DNA of 64,000 nucleotides. It comes from Berghia stephanieae (lineage: Eukaryota > Mollusca > Gastropoda > Nudibranchia > Aeolidiidae). Shown in pieces: positions 1 through 10,733 of this stretch. Within the stretch, counting starts at the first letter, position 1. Each line of letters starts with the position of its first letter. The notes under the pieces were generated by a model. It was not told where the DNA came from, made no database searches, and saw nothing but the letters and a program-made list of their open reading frames with translations. The stretch lies in assembly GCA_034508935.3 (NCBI GenBank), contig CM067445.1, positions 82,424,113 to 82,488,112 on the forward strand, in the 5' to 3' direction. The translations under genes and the position numbers were made by a program.

Positions 1-1690
1 TATGTTTGGTAGCAGATTGTCGCGTCTTTGTTTTGGACGACCGAGTAGAGAGCTTGTGATTAGTCCAAAGACCGAAACGTTGTTTTCTTTGTTGTGTACT
101 TTGTATAAGTACGAGTAATTTTTACTCCCTTTATTTTATTTGAAATAAACATTATCATTTGATTATTATTAAAATGGCACCAAGATATGTAAAATCAGGT
201 ATTAAATAAAAACAAGATATAATTCCTCAAATTTTGGGAAAATTTATCCAAAATGTGGTTATGCAATAACTGTGTAATTCGCCACTTATGAAGTCGTATA
301 CAATAAAATGTCACACAGGTAGAGAGCAATATTGTTGTTCTTGGTATCAAATTAAAGAGAAAATGAAGCCAGATAACCCAGATTTGCCAATAACAATATA
401 ATATGTCAAATAAATATCAAACAGGGAGAGCCGGAAATTGGTTAGGCAGCATTTAGCATGAAATAATTATAATATTTTTTTAAGTTATTAAAAAAAACGA
501 CAGGCTTTAACACAATCCGTGTGAAATAAAAAAAAAATATCAGTGAACAAATTTGAGGGGAAAATGACAATCAGGAAGTGATATTTAAAAAACAAGTCTC
601 GTAAAGGATGCATGTGGTGACTCCATAATCCGTGGACAAATGAGACCACAACTCTCGCATAATCTCTTGAGAAAAATAGAGGAAACTGGTGTTTAAAAAA
701 AAAAGAGTGCCTTCTTTTGAGAGCTCAAAGCTAGCTGCCGTTGTTTTGTACTTTTTTCATATTTGCCATTTTATAAGGAAAAAAAGATCGAATTTTTTAA
801 TGGTTTGGTCCGGGTTTTTTATTCGACACTTATTTCGGCCATTATTTCGAGAGAAAAAACTTCCAGAAAACCAACTTAATTTTTAGGATAAAGAACTGAA
901 CGAGTTTGTTCAGCCTGCTCCTTAATTTCTTAATTTAATTTTTAGGTGCTTTCAGGTGTAGTTCGATCAATGGGTATGATATCAATTGAAAAGGTAGCTC
1001 AAACACTTTATAATAAGACTATTTATAGCTCATTACAGTAAACCGTCAACAAGATAAGGTTTTATAAGATTTTGATGACGACGACTCTCGAAATTCATAA
1101 ATTTTCGTAACTGCATTTTCATTTCAACTCCCTTTATTCACTCAACGTCTCATCAAACCAAATAAATAACCACATACATAAAATCACATTCAAAATAACG
1201 ACGTAAAACGATTAATGGCCGCTATATAAGTGTATATCACATTATTATTATATTATAATATTTGAAACGCACTCCTACTTACTTACTTATCCGAACCAGC
1301 GACCACTGAGCTCTAGCCCTACGGACACGCACTCCAAACGTCTCGTTACGGCATTGGGAACGTGTGGAAACGCAGAAGTTAAAAAAAAATCTTATAAAAG
1401 CAATAGATTTATTTTTGATTGAATTTAAACAAACAATTTAAAATAGGGGAAATTATAACAATCTTACCTGTATTCTTGTCCTCACAAAGAAAGGTAAAGA
1501 CTGAAATAATGACATCGGTATATATAGCGTCAGAGGTCCTGATATTTTAATAAAAACTTGTTTTTCTTATCGTTCAAATCCGATTAGAATCATTGATTTC
1601 ATCCATTATTAGAATTTAGGAAACAAAGAAAAATCATCATCAAATATCATAAGTTTGAAATGCATTGTATAATGCATATGTATATATTTT
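1..1690. other. AT-rich flank, no gene recognised
   Basis: No coding stretch with recognisable protein motifs was found on either strand. Near 45-85 there is a decayed copy of a motif that recurs through the window (a short stem followed by CCGAAACG). The rest is AT-rich single-copy-looking sequence. Confidence 0.5.
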
Positions 1691-1701
1691 AATTTACAAT
1701 T

Positions 1702-1702
<1 letters not shown>

Positions 1703-1775
<73 letters not shown>

Positions 1776-1945
1776 CCTCTATCCCTGTCTGCCTGTTTCC
1801 TTTCTCTTGCACACACGTACAAAAACATACATACACACACACGCACACCACACACGCGCGCGCGCGCACACACACACACACACCTCTCTCTCACACACAC
1901 ACACACACACACTTTTCTCTCCCCTCCTCCCTCCAACCCTTTCCC
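1703..1945. repeat. Compound CT / CA / CG microsatellite
   Basis: A (CT)n run of about 66 bases is followed by CA-rich and short CG-rich blocks. The open frames across it on both strands (Ser/Leu or Arg/Glu alternations, Cys/Val) are artefacts of the dinucleotide repeat. Confidence 0.95.
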
Positions 1946-1984
1946 CCTCATTTTTTACATTCATAATTTGATTTCGTTATATAA

Positions 1985-2265
1985 ATATAATGTAAATGTT
2001 GCTGCTCGAAGCTCGAAGAAATAGATAATAATGTGAAATTGAATGTAAGCTTCAATTTAATTACAAAAACATATCAAATGAACGTTTCGGGTTTCCCATT
2101 TATCAACAAAACAGGATGAATGAAACACCACGGATGAATGAGATAATGTGACTACCACATCATTCATCCTGTTTTGTTGACAAAGGGGAAACCCGAAACG
2201 TTCATTTGATACTTTTTGTAATTAAATTGAAGCTTACATTCAATTTCACATTATTATTTATATAA
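1985..2265. repeat. Fold-back (palindromic) repeat, family FB1
   Basis: Two long inverted arms face each other: the left arm has GTGAAATTGAATGTAAGCTT and the right arm has its complement, ending in CAATTTCAC. Each arm also holds a GAACGTTTCGGG / CCCGAAACGTTC block and an AACAAAACAGGATGAATGA block. A close relative lies at 36455-36745, and shorter relatives at 16455-16580 and possibly 11640-11710. The structure suggests a MITE or a head-to-head pair of short retroelement ends. No target duplication was identified. Confidence 0.75.
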
Positions 2266-2289
2266 ATATAAAACGTTTTTCTCTCGCCG

Positions 2290-2400
2290 TGATCCGAGTA
2301 TTTTATCTGTCGCATGATGAAAGTCATAGGCCGAAACGTCGTATTTTTCTATTGTTTCTACTTCATGAAATATAATATTCACTCTCTATGATTTTGTTAC
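2290..2400 (+). repeat. Short repeat with hammerhead-like core
   Basis: Contains ATGATGAAAGTC, a short loop, then GGCCGAAACGTC. This matches the shape (C)TGANGA - stem - CGAAAC - GTC seen in several other repeats of this window. The first C of the usual CTGATGA is A here, so this copy is probably decayed. Confidence 0.4.
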
Positions 2401-2507
2401 ATTTTTCACTTCCTTACTTGGGCATTTTTAGCTACATGTTACCCGGGTATAATTTTCATGTTGACTTTACTTCGGGCAGTTATTGATTATCTACTATTTA
2501 TTTCCCT

Positions 2508-2990
2508 TGGTAAACGCATAGCCTGACACTGGCCGAATAAACGCATAGCCTGACACTGACCGTATAAACGCGTAGCCTGACAATGACCGAATAAACGCAT
2601 AGCCTGACACTGACAGTATAAACGCGTAGCCTGACACTGACCGAATAAACGCATAGCCTGGCACTGACCGTAGTCTTGGTAAACGCAGAGCTTGACACTG
2701 ACTGTAGCCTTCAGAAATTCAACTTCGTAAACTCATCGCTTGACACTGACCGTAGACTTCGTAAACTCATCGCTTGGCACTGACCGTAGGCTTCCTAAAG
2801 TCATAGCCTGACACTAACCGTAGGCTTTGTAAACGCATAGCCTGACATTAACCGCAATTTGAGTAAACCCATAGCCTGACACTAACCGTAGGCTTCGTAA
2901 ACCCATAGCCGGACACTAACCGTAGGCTTCGTAAACTTATAGCCTTACTATGACATTAGGCTTCGTAAAATCATAGCCTCACACACCAAA
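2508..2990. repeat. Tandem repeat, ~27 and ~34 bp units
   Basis: About 15 imperfect units share AACGCATAGCCTGACACTGA. The left half has units near 27 bp, which keeps a frame open on the minus strand. The right half has longer units near 34 bp containing CCGTAGGCTTCGT. It looks like an ordinary minisatellite with a change of period. Confidence 0.85.
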
Positions 2991-3099
2991 AATTTAATTC
3001 AAAAGACAAGTCGCGACCACAAAAGAAAACAAATCTTGAGTTGTATTTTTATACTTCAACCAATAGAATCAACGACGTGGTGTCACTCAGCTCGTTGTT

Positions 3100-3620
3100 A
3101 TTGTTTTTAAGAAAGACCATTTGGTGATACATTCTCACCAAATTATATCAATCAGACAATAAGGTTTAAGGTTGCACATAGTTTTGCGTATTGGTATGTT
3201 GTGAGTACTTTATCTAAACGCATAACATGAATAGGATCATTTGTTTCCTTACTAACAATGACTCACTAGCCGATAGAGGGAACGAAATTGACGTCACTCA
3301 GCTCTTTTTAATTGGTTTAAGACAGCCGTTTTAATTATATTATGTTCTCAAAATTATATCAATAAGACGATGATGCTATTCGTTTAGATAAAATTCTCAC
3401 AACATCCGCCAGTCGGATACAACGCACCAACACACAAACATGTGTGTAACGTGTATCGTCTGACTGATTTAATTTAGTGAGAACTAATCATTAAAATGGC
3501 TATCTAAAAACAAAAACAAAGAGCGGAGTGACTTCATCTTCGTTCCTTCTATGAATGTTCAAGGTTTCACATTGTTTTATGAGTTGTTACTTTATACCCG
3601 TATTCTGTAAGTATTTCATC
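3100..3620. repeat. Diverged copies of the CRE-bearing MITE (M1)
   Basis: Two inverted, diverged copies of the M1 family (best copies at 7528-8312). Shared blocks are TTGACGTCACTCAG at 3288-3301, CACACAAACATGTGTGTAAC, and an AACATCCGCCAGTCGGAT block standing where M1 has ATTGCCATCCGGAAGT. Divergence suggests an older subfamily. Confidence 0.55.
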
Positions 3621-3822
3621 TAAACGCTATTGATCAATGAGTTTAATTAATTTATATATTGGGGGATTTCATGAGCGTGAACAAAGTAAGTCATGTCCAG
3701 ATAGGCACAGTTTGAAACCTCTATTCTCTTCTGGCACTTTCCTACTCACTTCATTTCAAGCCATGAACAACAGCTTGCATTATCCGGAGAATATATTAAA
3801 TTAATATAACAAAATAATTCTA

Positions 3823-4192
3823 GTCAGATTTTTAATAATTGGCGCGTGTTTTTCTTCTTTTTCTATCCCTCAATGCACAGCTGCAAAATTTGTATGAACC
3901 TCTGAATCAATTTTTTAAAAATTAAGATTAATTTTTTTCATGAATGTTTAAACAACAGGAATTATAATAATGAAAGTTATTTATATTGCACCCAATCCTC
4001 TGTACAATAAAGCTCTAGGCGCATAACAATAACATCAATCCATTCTTAACGAATAAAACTCTTTTAATACGTCCAAAATCTATATTCAGAAAAGGCTAAT
4101 TGATTCGGAGGTTGGCACAATTTTTTACAACTTTTTATGGAGGAACAGCTGAGAAAAACTAGAAAAACACGCGCCATTAAAAAAAATCTGAC
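3823..4192. mobile_element. 370 bp MITE with ~43 bp TIRs, TA-flanked
   Basis: The left end starts GTCAGATTTTTAATAATTGG and the right end is its near-complement; similarity extends about 43 bases, including GGCGCGTGTTTTTCT. TA dinucleotides lie just outside both ends (3821-3822 and 4193-4194). The interior has no coding capacity. A TA target fits Tc1/mariner-type elements, so this is probably a non-autonomous member, by inference. Confidence 0.7.
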
Positions 4193-4194
4193 TA

Positions 4195-4560
4195 TATTTT
4201 CAAAATGTAATTAAACATTAATTCGCCTTTAAGCGAACACTTCAAATAGAACTTGGCTGTCACCTCTTCAGAAACATTTTCATTATAATTCTATTCACGA
4301 TAATAGAAATACAGACAAAGGTATCAAATTTAATTATATTGGATTCAGAATTAATTTCTTTGTAGATACACAATCTAAGTTGTGGTTGGAAGTTATTTTA
4401 CATATCATAATAGAACAATTACAATTTCACGAAAAGTGGTGACAGCTGATTTGGAGGAAAACAATTGTAATTTATATTATAATGAGTTATAATAATTATT
4501 GGTCACACCGAACCGTCAGCCAGTTACTAGGCGAAGTAAATTTAACAAATTGCAATCTCA
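4195..4560. other. AT-rich spacer, nothing recognised
   Basis: Between the 370 bp MITE and the first LINE. No protein motif, RNA motif or repeat shared with the rest of the window was noticed. Confidence 0.4.
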
Positions 4561-7185
4561 GACAGAGTTTTGCTGGTTAAGCTAAGAGGACCTGTAGTTG
4601 ACACCAATATTATTCAAGTTTATGCACCAACAGAAGAGGCGACAGATGCAGATATGACAGAGTTTTACCATTCACTAGACAAAGCAAAACGAATGTGTAA
4701 ATCACAAGAAGTCCTTATGGTAATGGGGGACGTAAATGCTAAGATTGGCAGAGGCAGAGATGGTGACATAATCGGACCACATGGACTCGGAGACAGAAAT
4801 GAACGAGGAAACATCTGGGCAGATTGGTGTAGAACAAATAAATTAATGATTTCAAACACCTGGTTTCAACAACACCCAAGAAGAACCTGGACATGGCAAT
4901 CACCAGGGGACAGAGCAAGAAACCAGATAGACTTTATAGCAGTATCATCAAGATTCAGAAATGGCATATTAAATTGCAAAACCTATCCAGGCGCTGATGT
5001 AGACAGTGACCATGTCCCAGTTGTTTGTACAGTAAGGATAAAGTTTAAAGCTATTCAGAGAACAGCTGGTAGAATAAAGAGGGATTACAGGTTATGCAAA
5101 GACAATGGCATACAAACAAAAATGAGAGAAGAATTTGAAAATGCACTCATGATACAAAGCCAAAGTGGACCTGATAACGAAAAATGTGAAAAACAATTTG
5201 ATATATTCCAAAAGTGTGTCAAAGCAACTGCAGAAAAGCATTTACCAATAGCTCAAATAAACAGCAAAAAGGAATGGATGACAAATGAAATTCTAAACCT
5301 ATTTGAAGAAAGACGAAAATGCAACAGAGGGTCTGCAGAATACCAAACATTGAACAACCACATTAAATCCAAATGCATCGAGGCACACGAGAACTATCTA
5401 GACTGGAAATGCTGCAAAATCGAAAGAGAATACAAACCCAACCCCCAACAAGCTCACCAAAGAATAAAAGAACTATCAGGGAAAAGGAAAAATAAAGCAG
5501 CAGGAAGTTGTATCCAAAACAAACAAGGGGAACTGCTATTTGAAGAACAACATATAGAAAGCCGATGGGTAGAATACATAGGCGAACTGTACAATGATCC
5601 AAATAGAAATGAACCACCACTGAAATTCAAAGAACCATTAAGCGGACCAAACATCACCAAAAGTGAAATTGAACATGCCATGGAACGAATGAGGGATGGT
5701 AAAGCAACAGGCCCTGATGAAATATCTGTAGAGGTATTAAAAAGCCTAGGAGATCTAGCAATTGATGAACTTCACATATTATTCAACATTATATACAATA
5801 CTGGGAAAATTCCAGAAGATCTCTGTAACTCTATTTTCATAGCAATACCAAAGAAAGCAGGTGCAGTCAGATGCGAAAATTTTAGAACTATAAGTTTAAT
5901 AAGCCACATCAACAAAATACTGTTGCGTATAATTATCAACAGGCTAAGGAATAAGATTAACCCCGAAATCGCAGAGGAACAATATGGATTCCAACCTGAC
6001 AGAGGGACAAGGAACGCAATATACCTCCTCCGTGTTTTAAGTGAAAGAGCTATACAGGTTCAGACCCCACTATACCTCTGTTTTGTCGACTACAAAAAAG
6101 CTTTTGATAGAGTACGCCACGAAGAAATACTAAAACAACTGCACTCCATTGGCGCTGATGAGAAAGACCTCAGACTCATGCAAACATTATACTACACCCA
6201 GCAGGCATCTATCAAAATCGGAAACTCTACAGGAAATTCCATTCCTATTAAGAAAGGAGTCCGTCAAGGGTGTGTTGCCTCACCAGATCTGTTTAATCTA
6301 TACCAAGAAACAATCATGAGGGGCATAAATAATATGGAGGGAATAAAAGTAGGAGGTCACAACATAAATAATATAAGATACGCAGACGATACGGTACTCA
6401 TTGCAACATCAGAAATCCAACTTCAAAAGATTGTTGACAAAGTGGTAGTAGATAGTGAAGCCAAGGGAATGGAAGTGAATATCACCAAAACGGAATGCAT
6501 GGTAATACAGAAAAACCCCGAAAACAAAAACACCTGCAATATAACGATTCACGGCGAGCAACTTACCAACGTAGAAAGTTTTAAATACCTAGGTTCAATA
6601 GTGACAACAGATGGAAGATGTAACCGAGACATACGAGCAAGAATAACTCAAGCCAAACAGGCCTTCATGGACCTGGGAAACATTTTGAAAAACAAACAGA
6701 TGTCGTTCGGGATTAGATTCCGAGTCTTGAAAAGCTACGTGTGGCCAATCTTGTTATACGGATGCGAAAGCTGGACTACAAATGCAGAAACACAAAAGAA
6801 CATTGAAGCTTTTGAAATGTGGTGCTTGAGAAGGATGCAGAGAATATCGTATACTGCACACAAAACGAACGAAGAAGTGCTAAAACAAACATACCAACAA
6901 AGGAAACTAATGCCCTTAATAGTGGATCGACAACTATCCTTTTTCGGACACATAGTAAGGAAAGATAATAATGAATACCTGGCAAGTTGTGGAAAAATAC
7001 CTGGTAAACGCGCCCGGGGGAGACAAAGAAAAACACTCATAGACCAACTGAAGGGCTTCACCAACCTAACAATCCAAGAGCTGCTTGAAAAAGCAAGAGA
7101 CAGGGAAGAATGGAGAGAGATAATTCATGCAGTATCCGAAGCCTGGACCAGGCATGGAACCTAGAAGAAGAATAATAATAATTAT
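4561..7185 (+). mobile_element. RTE-like non-LTR retrotransposon (LINE-A), copy 1
   Basis: A LINE that is 5' truncated inside the endonuclease domain and open to its natural stop. Its 3' end is a short GAAGAAG run passing into an AAT/ATT-rich tail, a microsatellite-like tail of the type used by RTE-group elements rather than plain poly(A). Copies 2 (38634-41056, minus) and 3 (50220-51754, minus) are nearly identical over their shared length, so the family moved recently. The 5' junction was not resolved, and I could not settle a target duplication for this copy. Confidence 0.85.
4570..7164 (+). CDS. LINE-A endonuclease/reverse transcriptase ORF, 5' truncated
   Basis: An 864-residue open frame encoding the retrotransposition enzyme that nicks DNA and copies the element's RNA at the nick. 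Residues 1-165 are the C-terminal part of an AP-type endonuclease: GDVNAKIG (D54, N56) and SDHVPVV (H148). The usual N-terminal metal-binding part is missing. The reverse transcriptase follows from about residue 370: GKATGPDE, CFVDYKKAFDRV (D507), GVRQGCVASPDLFNLY, and RYADDTVLIA with the catalytic YADD at 604-607. Thumb and tail motifs are FKYLGSIVTTDG, YGCESW and WCLRRMQRI. It resembles proteins often annotated as RTE-type endonuclease-reverse transcriptase or craniofacial-development-protein-2-like. The start given is simply the first ATG in the truncated copy and is not a native start. The RT domain looks intact, but without the full endonuclease this copy is probably not self-mobile. Confidence 0.9.
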   Translation: MLVKLRGPVVDTNIIQVYAPTEEATDADMTEFYHSLDKAKRMCKSQEVLMVMGDVNAKIGRGRDGDIIGPHGLGDRNERGNIWADWCRTNKLMISNTWFQQHPRRTWTWQSPGDRARNQIDFIAVSSRFRNGILNCKTYPGADVDSDHVPVVCTVRIKFKAIQRTAGRIKRDYRLCKDNGIQTKMREEFENALMIQSQSGPDNEKCEKQFDIFQKCVKATAEKHLPIAQINSKKEWMTNEILNLFEERRKCNRGSAEYQTLNNHIKSKCIEAHENYLDWKCCKIEREYKPNPQQAHQRIKELSGKRKNKAAGSCIQNKQGELLFEEQHIESRWVEYIGELYNDPNRNEPPLKFKEPLSGPNITKSEIEHAMERMRDGKATGPDEISVEVLKSLGDLAIDELHILFNIIYNTGKIPEDLCNSIFIAIPKKAGAVRCENFRTISLISHINKILLRIIINRLRNKINPEIAEEQYGFQPDRGTRNAIYLLRVLSERAIQVQTPLYLCFVDYKKAFDRVRHEEILKQLHSIGADEKDLRLMQTLYYTQQASIKIGNSTGNSIPIKKGVRQGCVASPDLFNLYQETIMRGINNMEGIKVGGHNINNIRYADDTVLIATSEIQLQKIVDKVVVDSEAKGMEVNITKTECMVIQKNPENKNTCNITIHGEQLTNVESFKYLGSIVTTDGRCNRDIRARITQAKQAFMDLGNILKNKQMSFGIRFRVLKSYVWPILLYGCESWTTNAETQKNIEAFEMWCLRRMQRISYTAHKTNEEVLKQTYQQRKLMPLIVDRQLSFFGHIVRKDNNEYLASCGKIPGKRARGRQRKTLIDQLKGFTNLTIQELLEKARDREEWREIIHAVSEAWTRHGT

Positions 7186-7287
7186 TAATTATTATTACTA
7201 TTTAATTAAGGGGAGATTATTTTAATGATTTGATATTTATAACATCAAAGACATAATTTACTGCATTCATTCTTTCTGAATTGATGC

Positions 7288-8312
7288 TATGCGTTTAGGT
7301 AGACAACTAATAATATCCGTCAGCCTGATATAAAGGATATATTATAGGTGCTGTGCGCTTGGCTAAGAAACTCAAAACATTGCCATCCGGAAGTATACCC
7401 GACCAACACACAGAACTATGTGTAACCTTGAACGTTTATAGTCTGGTTAATAGTCTGGTACGACGTTGACGAAACTCGGGCCTTTTGCGTTTATGAGTAA
7501 TTCTCATTAAACTGAATTAACCACACTATAGATAGTATGCACTTGGCTAAGGAGCTCACAACATTGCCATCCGGAAGTATAACGGACCAACACACAAAAC
7601 TTTGTGTAACCATGATCGTTTATAGTCAGGTTAATACAGTTTAGTGAGATCACCCATAAACGCTGATGTCAAAAAACAATAATAAAGACATGAGTGACGT
7701 CACCTTCGAACTATCTATCCGCTCATGGTTACACATAGTTTTGTGTGTTGGTCCGTTTTACTTCCGGACGGCAATATTGTGAGATTCTTAGCCAAGCGCA
7801 TACTATCTATACAGTTTAGGGAGAATTACTCATAAACGCGGATGGCAAAAAGCCAAATCAAAGACCCGAGTGAGGTCAACTTCATTCTATCTATATTCAA
7901 CACAATTTACCAAAGTACATCAAATCCTATAGATAGTATGCAGATGACGTCACTCAGGCCTTTGTTATCGTTTTTGCCATCCGCGTTTGTGAGTTGTTCT
8001 CACTAAACTGTATTAACCAGACTATAAAAGTTCATGGTTACACAGAGTTTGTGTGTTGGTCCGTTATACTTCGGATGGCAATGTTGTGAACTCCTTGGCC
8101 AAGCGCATTCTATCTATAGATAGTATGCGCTTGGTAAGAAGCTCATAACATTGCCATCCGGAAGTATAACGGACCAACACACAAAACTGTGTGTATCCAT
8201 GAACGTTTATAGTCGGGTTAATACAGTTCAGTGAGCATTACTCATAAACGCGGATGGCAAAAAACAATAACAAAGACCTGAGTGACGTCATCTTCGAACT
8301 ATCTATACGTCT
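7288..8312. repeat. MITE cluster M1-A, alternating orientation
   Basis: At least three near-complete and several half copies of a ~195-200 bp element. A full + unit (8113-8312) starts CTATAGATAGTATGCGCTTGG and ends CGAACTATCTATA, so the short terminal inverted repeat is TATAGATAG. Inside are ATTGCCATCCGGAAGT, GGACCAACACACAAAACT, TTTAGTGAG, AAACGCGGATGGC and GAGTGACGTCA. Units at 7528-7728 and 8113-8312 are +; 7932-8118 is -; half units at 7453-7535, 7729-7820 and 7820-7895 join them. Neighbouring copies share or abut at the TATAGATAG ends. No coding capacity. Confidence 0.8.
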
Positions 8313-8436
8313 ATCTCATGATACTACACATATACAATACACACAGAGTATGAATGTTATATATATATGTGACACATCGTCTCAAAACAGTATTATGTAG
8401 GGATGAATTGGCCCTTAAAAAGTGACTTAAGAAACA

Positions 8437-8560
8437 ATACTTACTTACTTAATCCTCTTCGGGCCTTTAGGCACATAGGGCATCCACCAGACATCTCCAA
8501 TTTTTTTTTGCGATCGGCTGCTTTTGCCGTGGCTGTATTCCAGGAAATACTAATTTTCTA
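8437..8560 (-). mobile_element. LINE-C 3' end fragment
   Basis: Read on the minus strand this gives the far C-terminus of a LINE protein (A..A.DR..W...VDALC, then R-EED and stop), then GATTAAGTAAGTAAG, the TAAG-type tail common on invertebrate LINEs. One in-frame stop lies inside the coding remnant. It is related in layout to 53363-53760. Confidence 0.55.
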
Positions 8561-8609
8561 GTTTTTGCAATATAAGAAATTCTATTTATTTTCTCTTTTT
8601 TTATTTCTT

Positions 8610-8890
8610 TCATTTAATAGAGCGCAATATCCACTAAAATGTGGTCAAGGCGCTTTACAAGGATTCCCTGGCCAACACCAACACGTGACAAAAGAATAAA
8701 ACATGGCGATGTTACCTTTTTTTCCGACAGGGAAAACGCTATTAACGGCAAGGTATTCATTTTACACTGGAGTACGATGAGAGAATGTGAGTAAAGAGGC
8801 GTTTCCAAGGACTCAACTATGCGTCGAGCGAGGCTCGAACCCAGGACATTCCGATCCGAAAGCGAGGGTCACTAGACCACATAAACGCAC
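8610..8890 (-). mobile_element. tRNA-derived SINE (SINE-A), copy 1
   Basis: On the minus strand the tRNA-like head has a B-box CTGGGTTCGAGCCTCG. The body contains TACTC..GTGTAAAATGA, then the 3' block ..TGTAAAGCGCCTTGACCA, and it ends GATATTGCGCTCTATT. The order head-body-GCGCTATATAA tail is the same in all SINE-A copies of the window (33574-33868 is the clearest). Confidence 0.8.
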
Positions 8891-9561
8891 AACCTTAACG
8901 AATAGAACTTTACCCAGAGTTCCATGGTCGTGTCTATAAACTCATTTATTTTCATCACAATGGCATCCGACACAACACCGATTTGAAACCGTGGGCCACA
9001 CATTGTTAAAGTGACCAAAGAGAGAAAAGGAGATACAAAACATAAAGGACGATTCTAAATATGTTTGCAGCCTTGGGTCACAGGCGCCTAAGAATAAAGC
9101 CTAATAAATTCCAAGTATCACACTCACACAGACATTGACACGCGGTTTCTCGCCAAAAGGGAGATAAGTACTAGATGGATATTCATACTCATATTTGATC
9201 AAGACTCTCAGAGTCAGGTAGATGTTTTACAAAAAAAAAAAAAAAAATAAAAAATAAAAATAATAATAATAATAATCAAAGCAAAAGTATCACTTTTCAC
9301 AGACAAGCAAGTGCTGGGCAAAGCCATTTAACTAAATCCCTCCCACTATAACATTATGATTCCAAGCAGGGCGGGGAATCAATTGGTCTCAATCCAGTTC
9401 CAAAACAAGAACGCGGAAAGAATAAATGATAAAAGGGGAATGGGGGGAGACAGAAAGGTAAAGGGCCAATCAACAACCAGCCCAAGCAGCCAACTTTCCT
9501 CTACCCATGGGGAATCCCACCTACAGAACTTCACATCGAGGACAAAAGCTCACAGACCAAT
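8891..9561. other. Intergenic, low-complexity A/AAT run only
   Basis: Apart from an A-rich and AAT-rich stretch at about 9228-9277, no gene or repeat relationship was recognised. The 72-codon open frame at 9356-9574 shows no motif and is not supported. Confidence 0.4.
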
Positions 9562-10165
9562 ACCTATAGTATAGATAGAGTGCGCTTAGCAAAGAAGCTC
9601 ATAACATTGCCATCCGGAAGTAAAACTGACCAACACACAAAACTGTGTGTGACCATGAACATTTATAGTCGGGTTAATACAATTTAATTAGAACTACTCA
9701 TAAACGCGGATGGCAAAAAACAATAACAAAGACCTGAGTGACGTCAACTTCGAACTATCTATACACTGAACTGTATTAATCTGACTATAAACGTTCATGG
9801 ATACACACAGTTTTGTGTTGGTCCGTCATACTTCCGGATGGCAATGTTATGAGCTTCTTAGCCAAGCGCATACTATCTATAGACACTTATATAACCACGC
9901 TTCTCGGACAGTCGTCATATTGTAAACAATGGCAGTGATTGGTAACATAGCGAACTAAACAGGTTTAACTATCCATGGTATGTGCAAAATACTCACTGTT
10001 CTACCGCTCGATCAATAAAACCAACACAGAAAACTCTGTAATTTTAAACGTTTATAATCTGATCGAGAAACTCGTGTGATAACTATTCACCCACTTGGGG
10101 GTCTAAACACGATAACAATGATCAGAGAGAGGTCGATTTCATTCACGTAAACAACTAACTATGTT
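9562..10165. repeat. MITE cluster M1-B
   Basis: A full + orientation M1 copy at about 9562-9769 (TGACGTCA at 9739-9746) is followed directly by a half copy in inverted orientation at 9770-9887. A decayed relative lies at about 9980-10165, recognisable by CCAACACAGAAAACTCTG, TTATAATCTGAT and GATAACAATGATCAGAGAG in M1 order. Confidence 0.7.
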
Positions 10166-10633
10166 TGTCCGAACTAGCGTGAAAGCGTGTCACAAATTCC
10201 ATGTTTTTAATTCGTCAAAAATCTACTGGTTAATTGGAGTTAACTTATCTCCCTATTAGTATTAGAAGACATTACTGTTATATTTCTGGAATAACATTTC
10301 AAGTGGCTGTTCCCTTCCAATAATCAATACGTGAATGCAATGACGATCTTAAAAAATATGTTCCTTAAGAAGAAAAAAAAATTACACGTGCTTTTGATTT
10401 TGATTCAAGAAAGTGTATATTTATTGATCAGATCGATTATCCAGGTTATTTTGAAGACTATTCGTGTTATTGGACAGATCAAGCTAATCGTGTCTCTACA
10501 TTTGAAGATGACCACTGACTAGTACATGTGACATTTATTGAATGTTGACAATGTTTTCAGTTGGCAGCCGATCACAATATCAAGGTCGTTATTGATCCTT
10601 TTTGGTGGAAATGGGCGCTAAAGTAATGACTTA

Positions 10634-10644
10634 TTATTATTATT

Positions 10645-10690
<46 letters not shown>

Positions 10691-10733
10691 ATCATCATCA
10701 TCATTATTGTTATTATTATTATTATTATTATCA
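10634..10733. repeat. ATT / ATC microsatellite
   Basis: ATT repeats turning into about 15 ATC units and back into ATT. Confidence 0.95.

Noticed and set aside
2498-2698. 66-codon Val/Ser/Arg-rich minus-strand gene
   Set aside because: The frame is produced by 27 bp tandem units, a multiple of three.
7288-8312. A CRISPR-like or satellite array
   Set aside because: Units alternate in orientation, have terminal inverted repeats and occur dispersed elsewhere; this is a MITE cluster in an animal genome.
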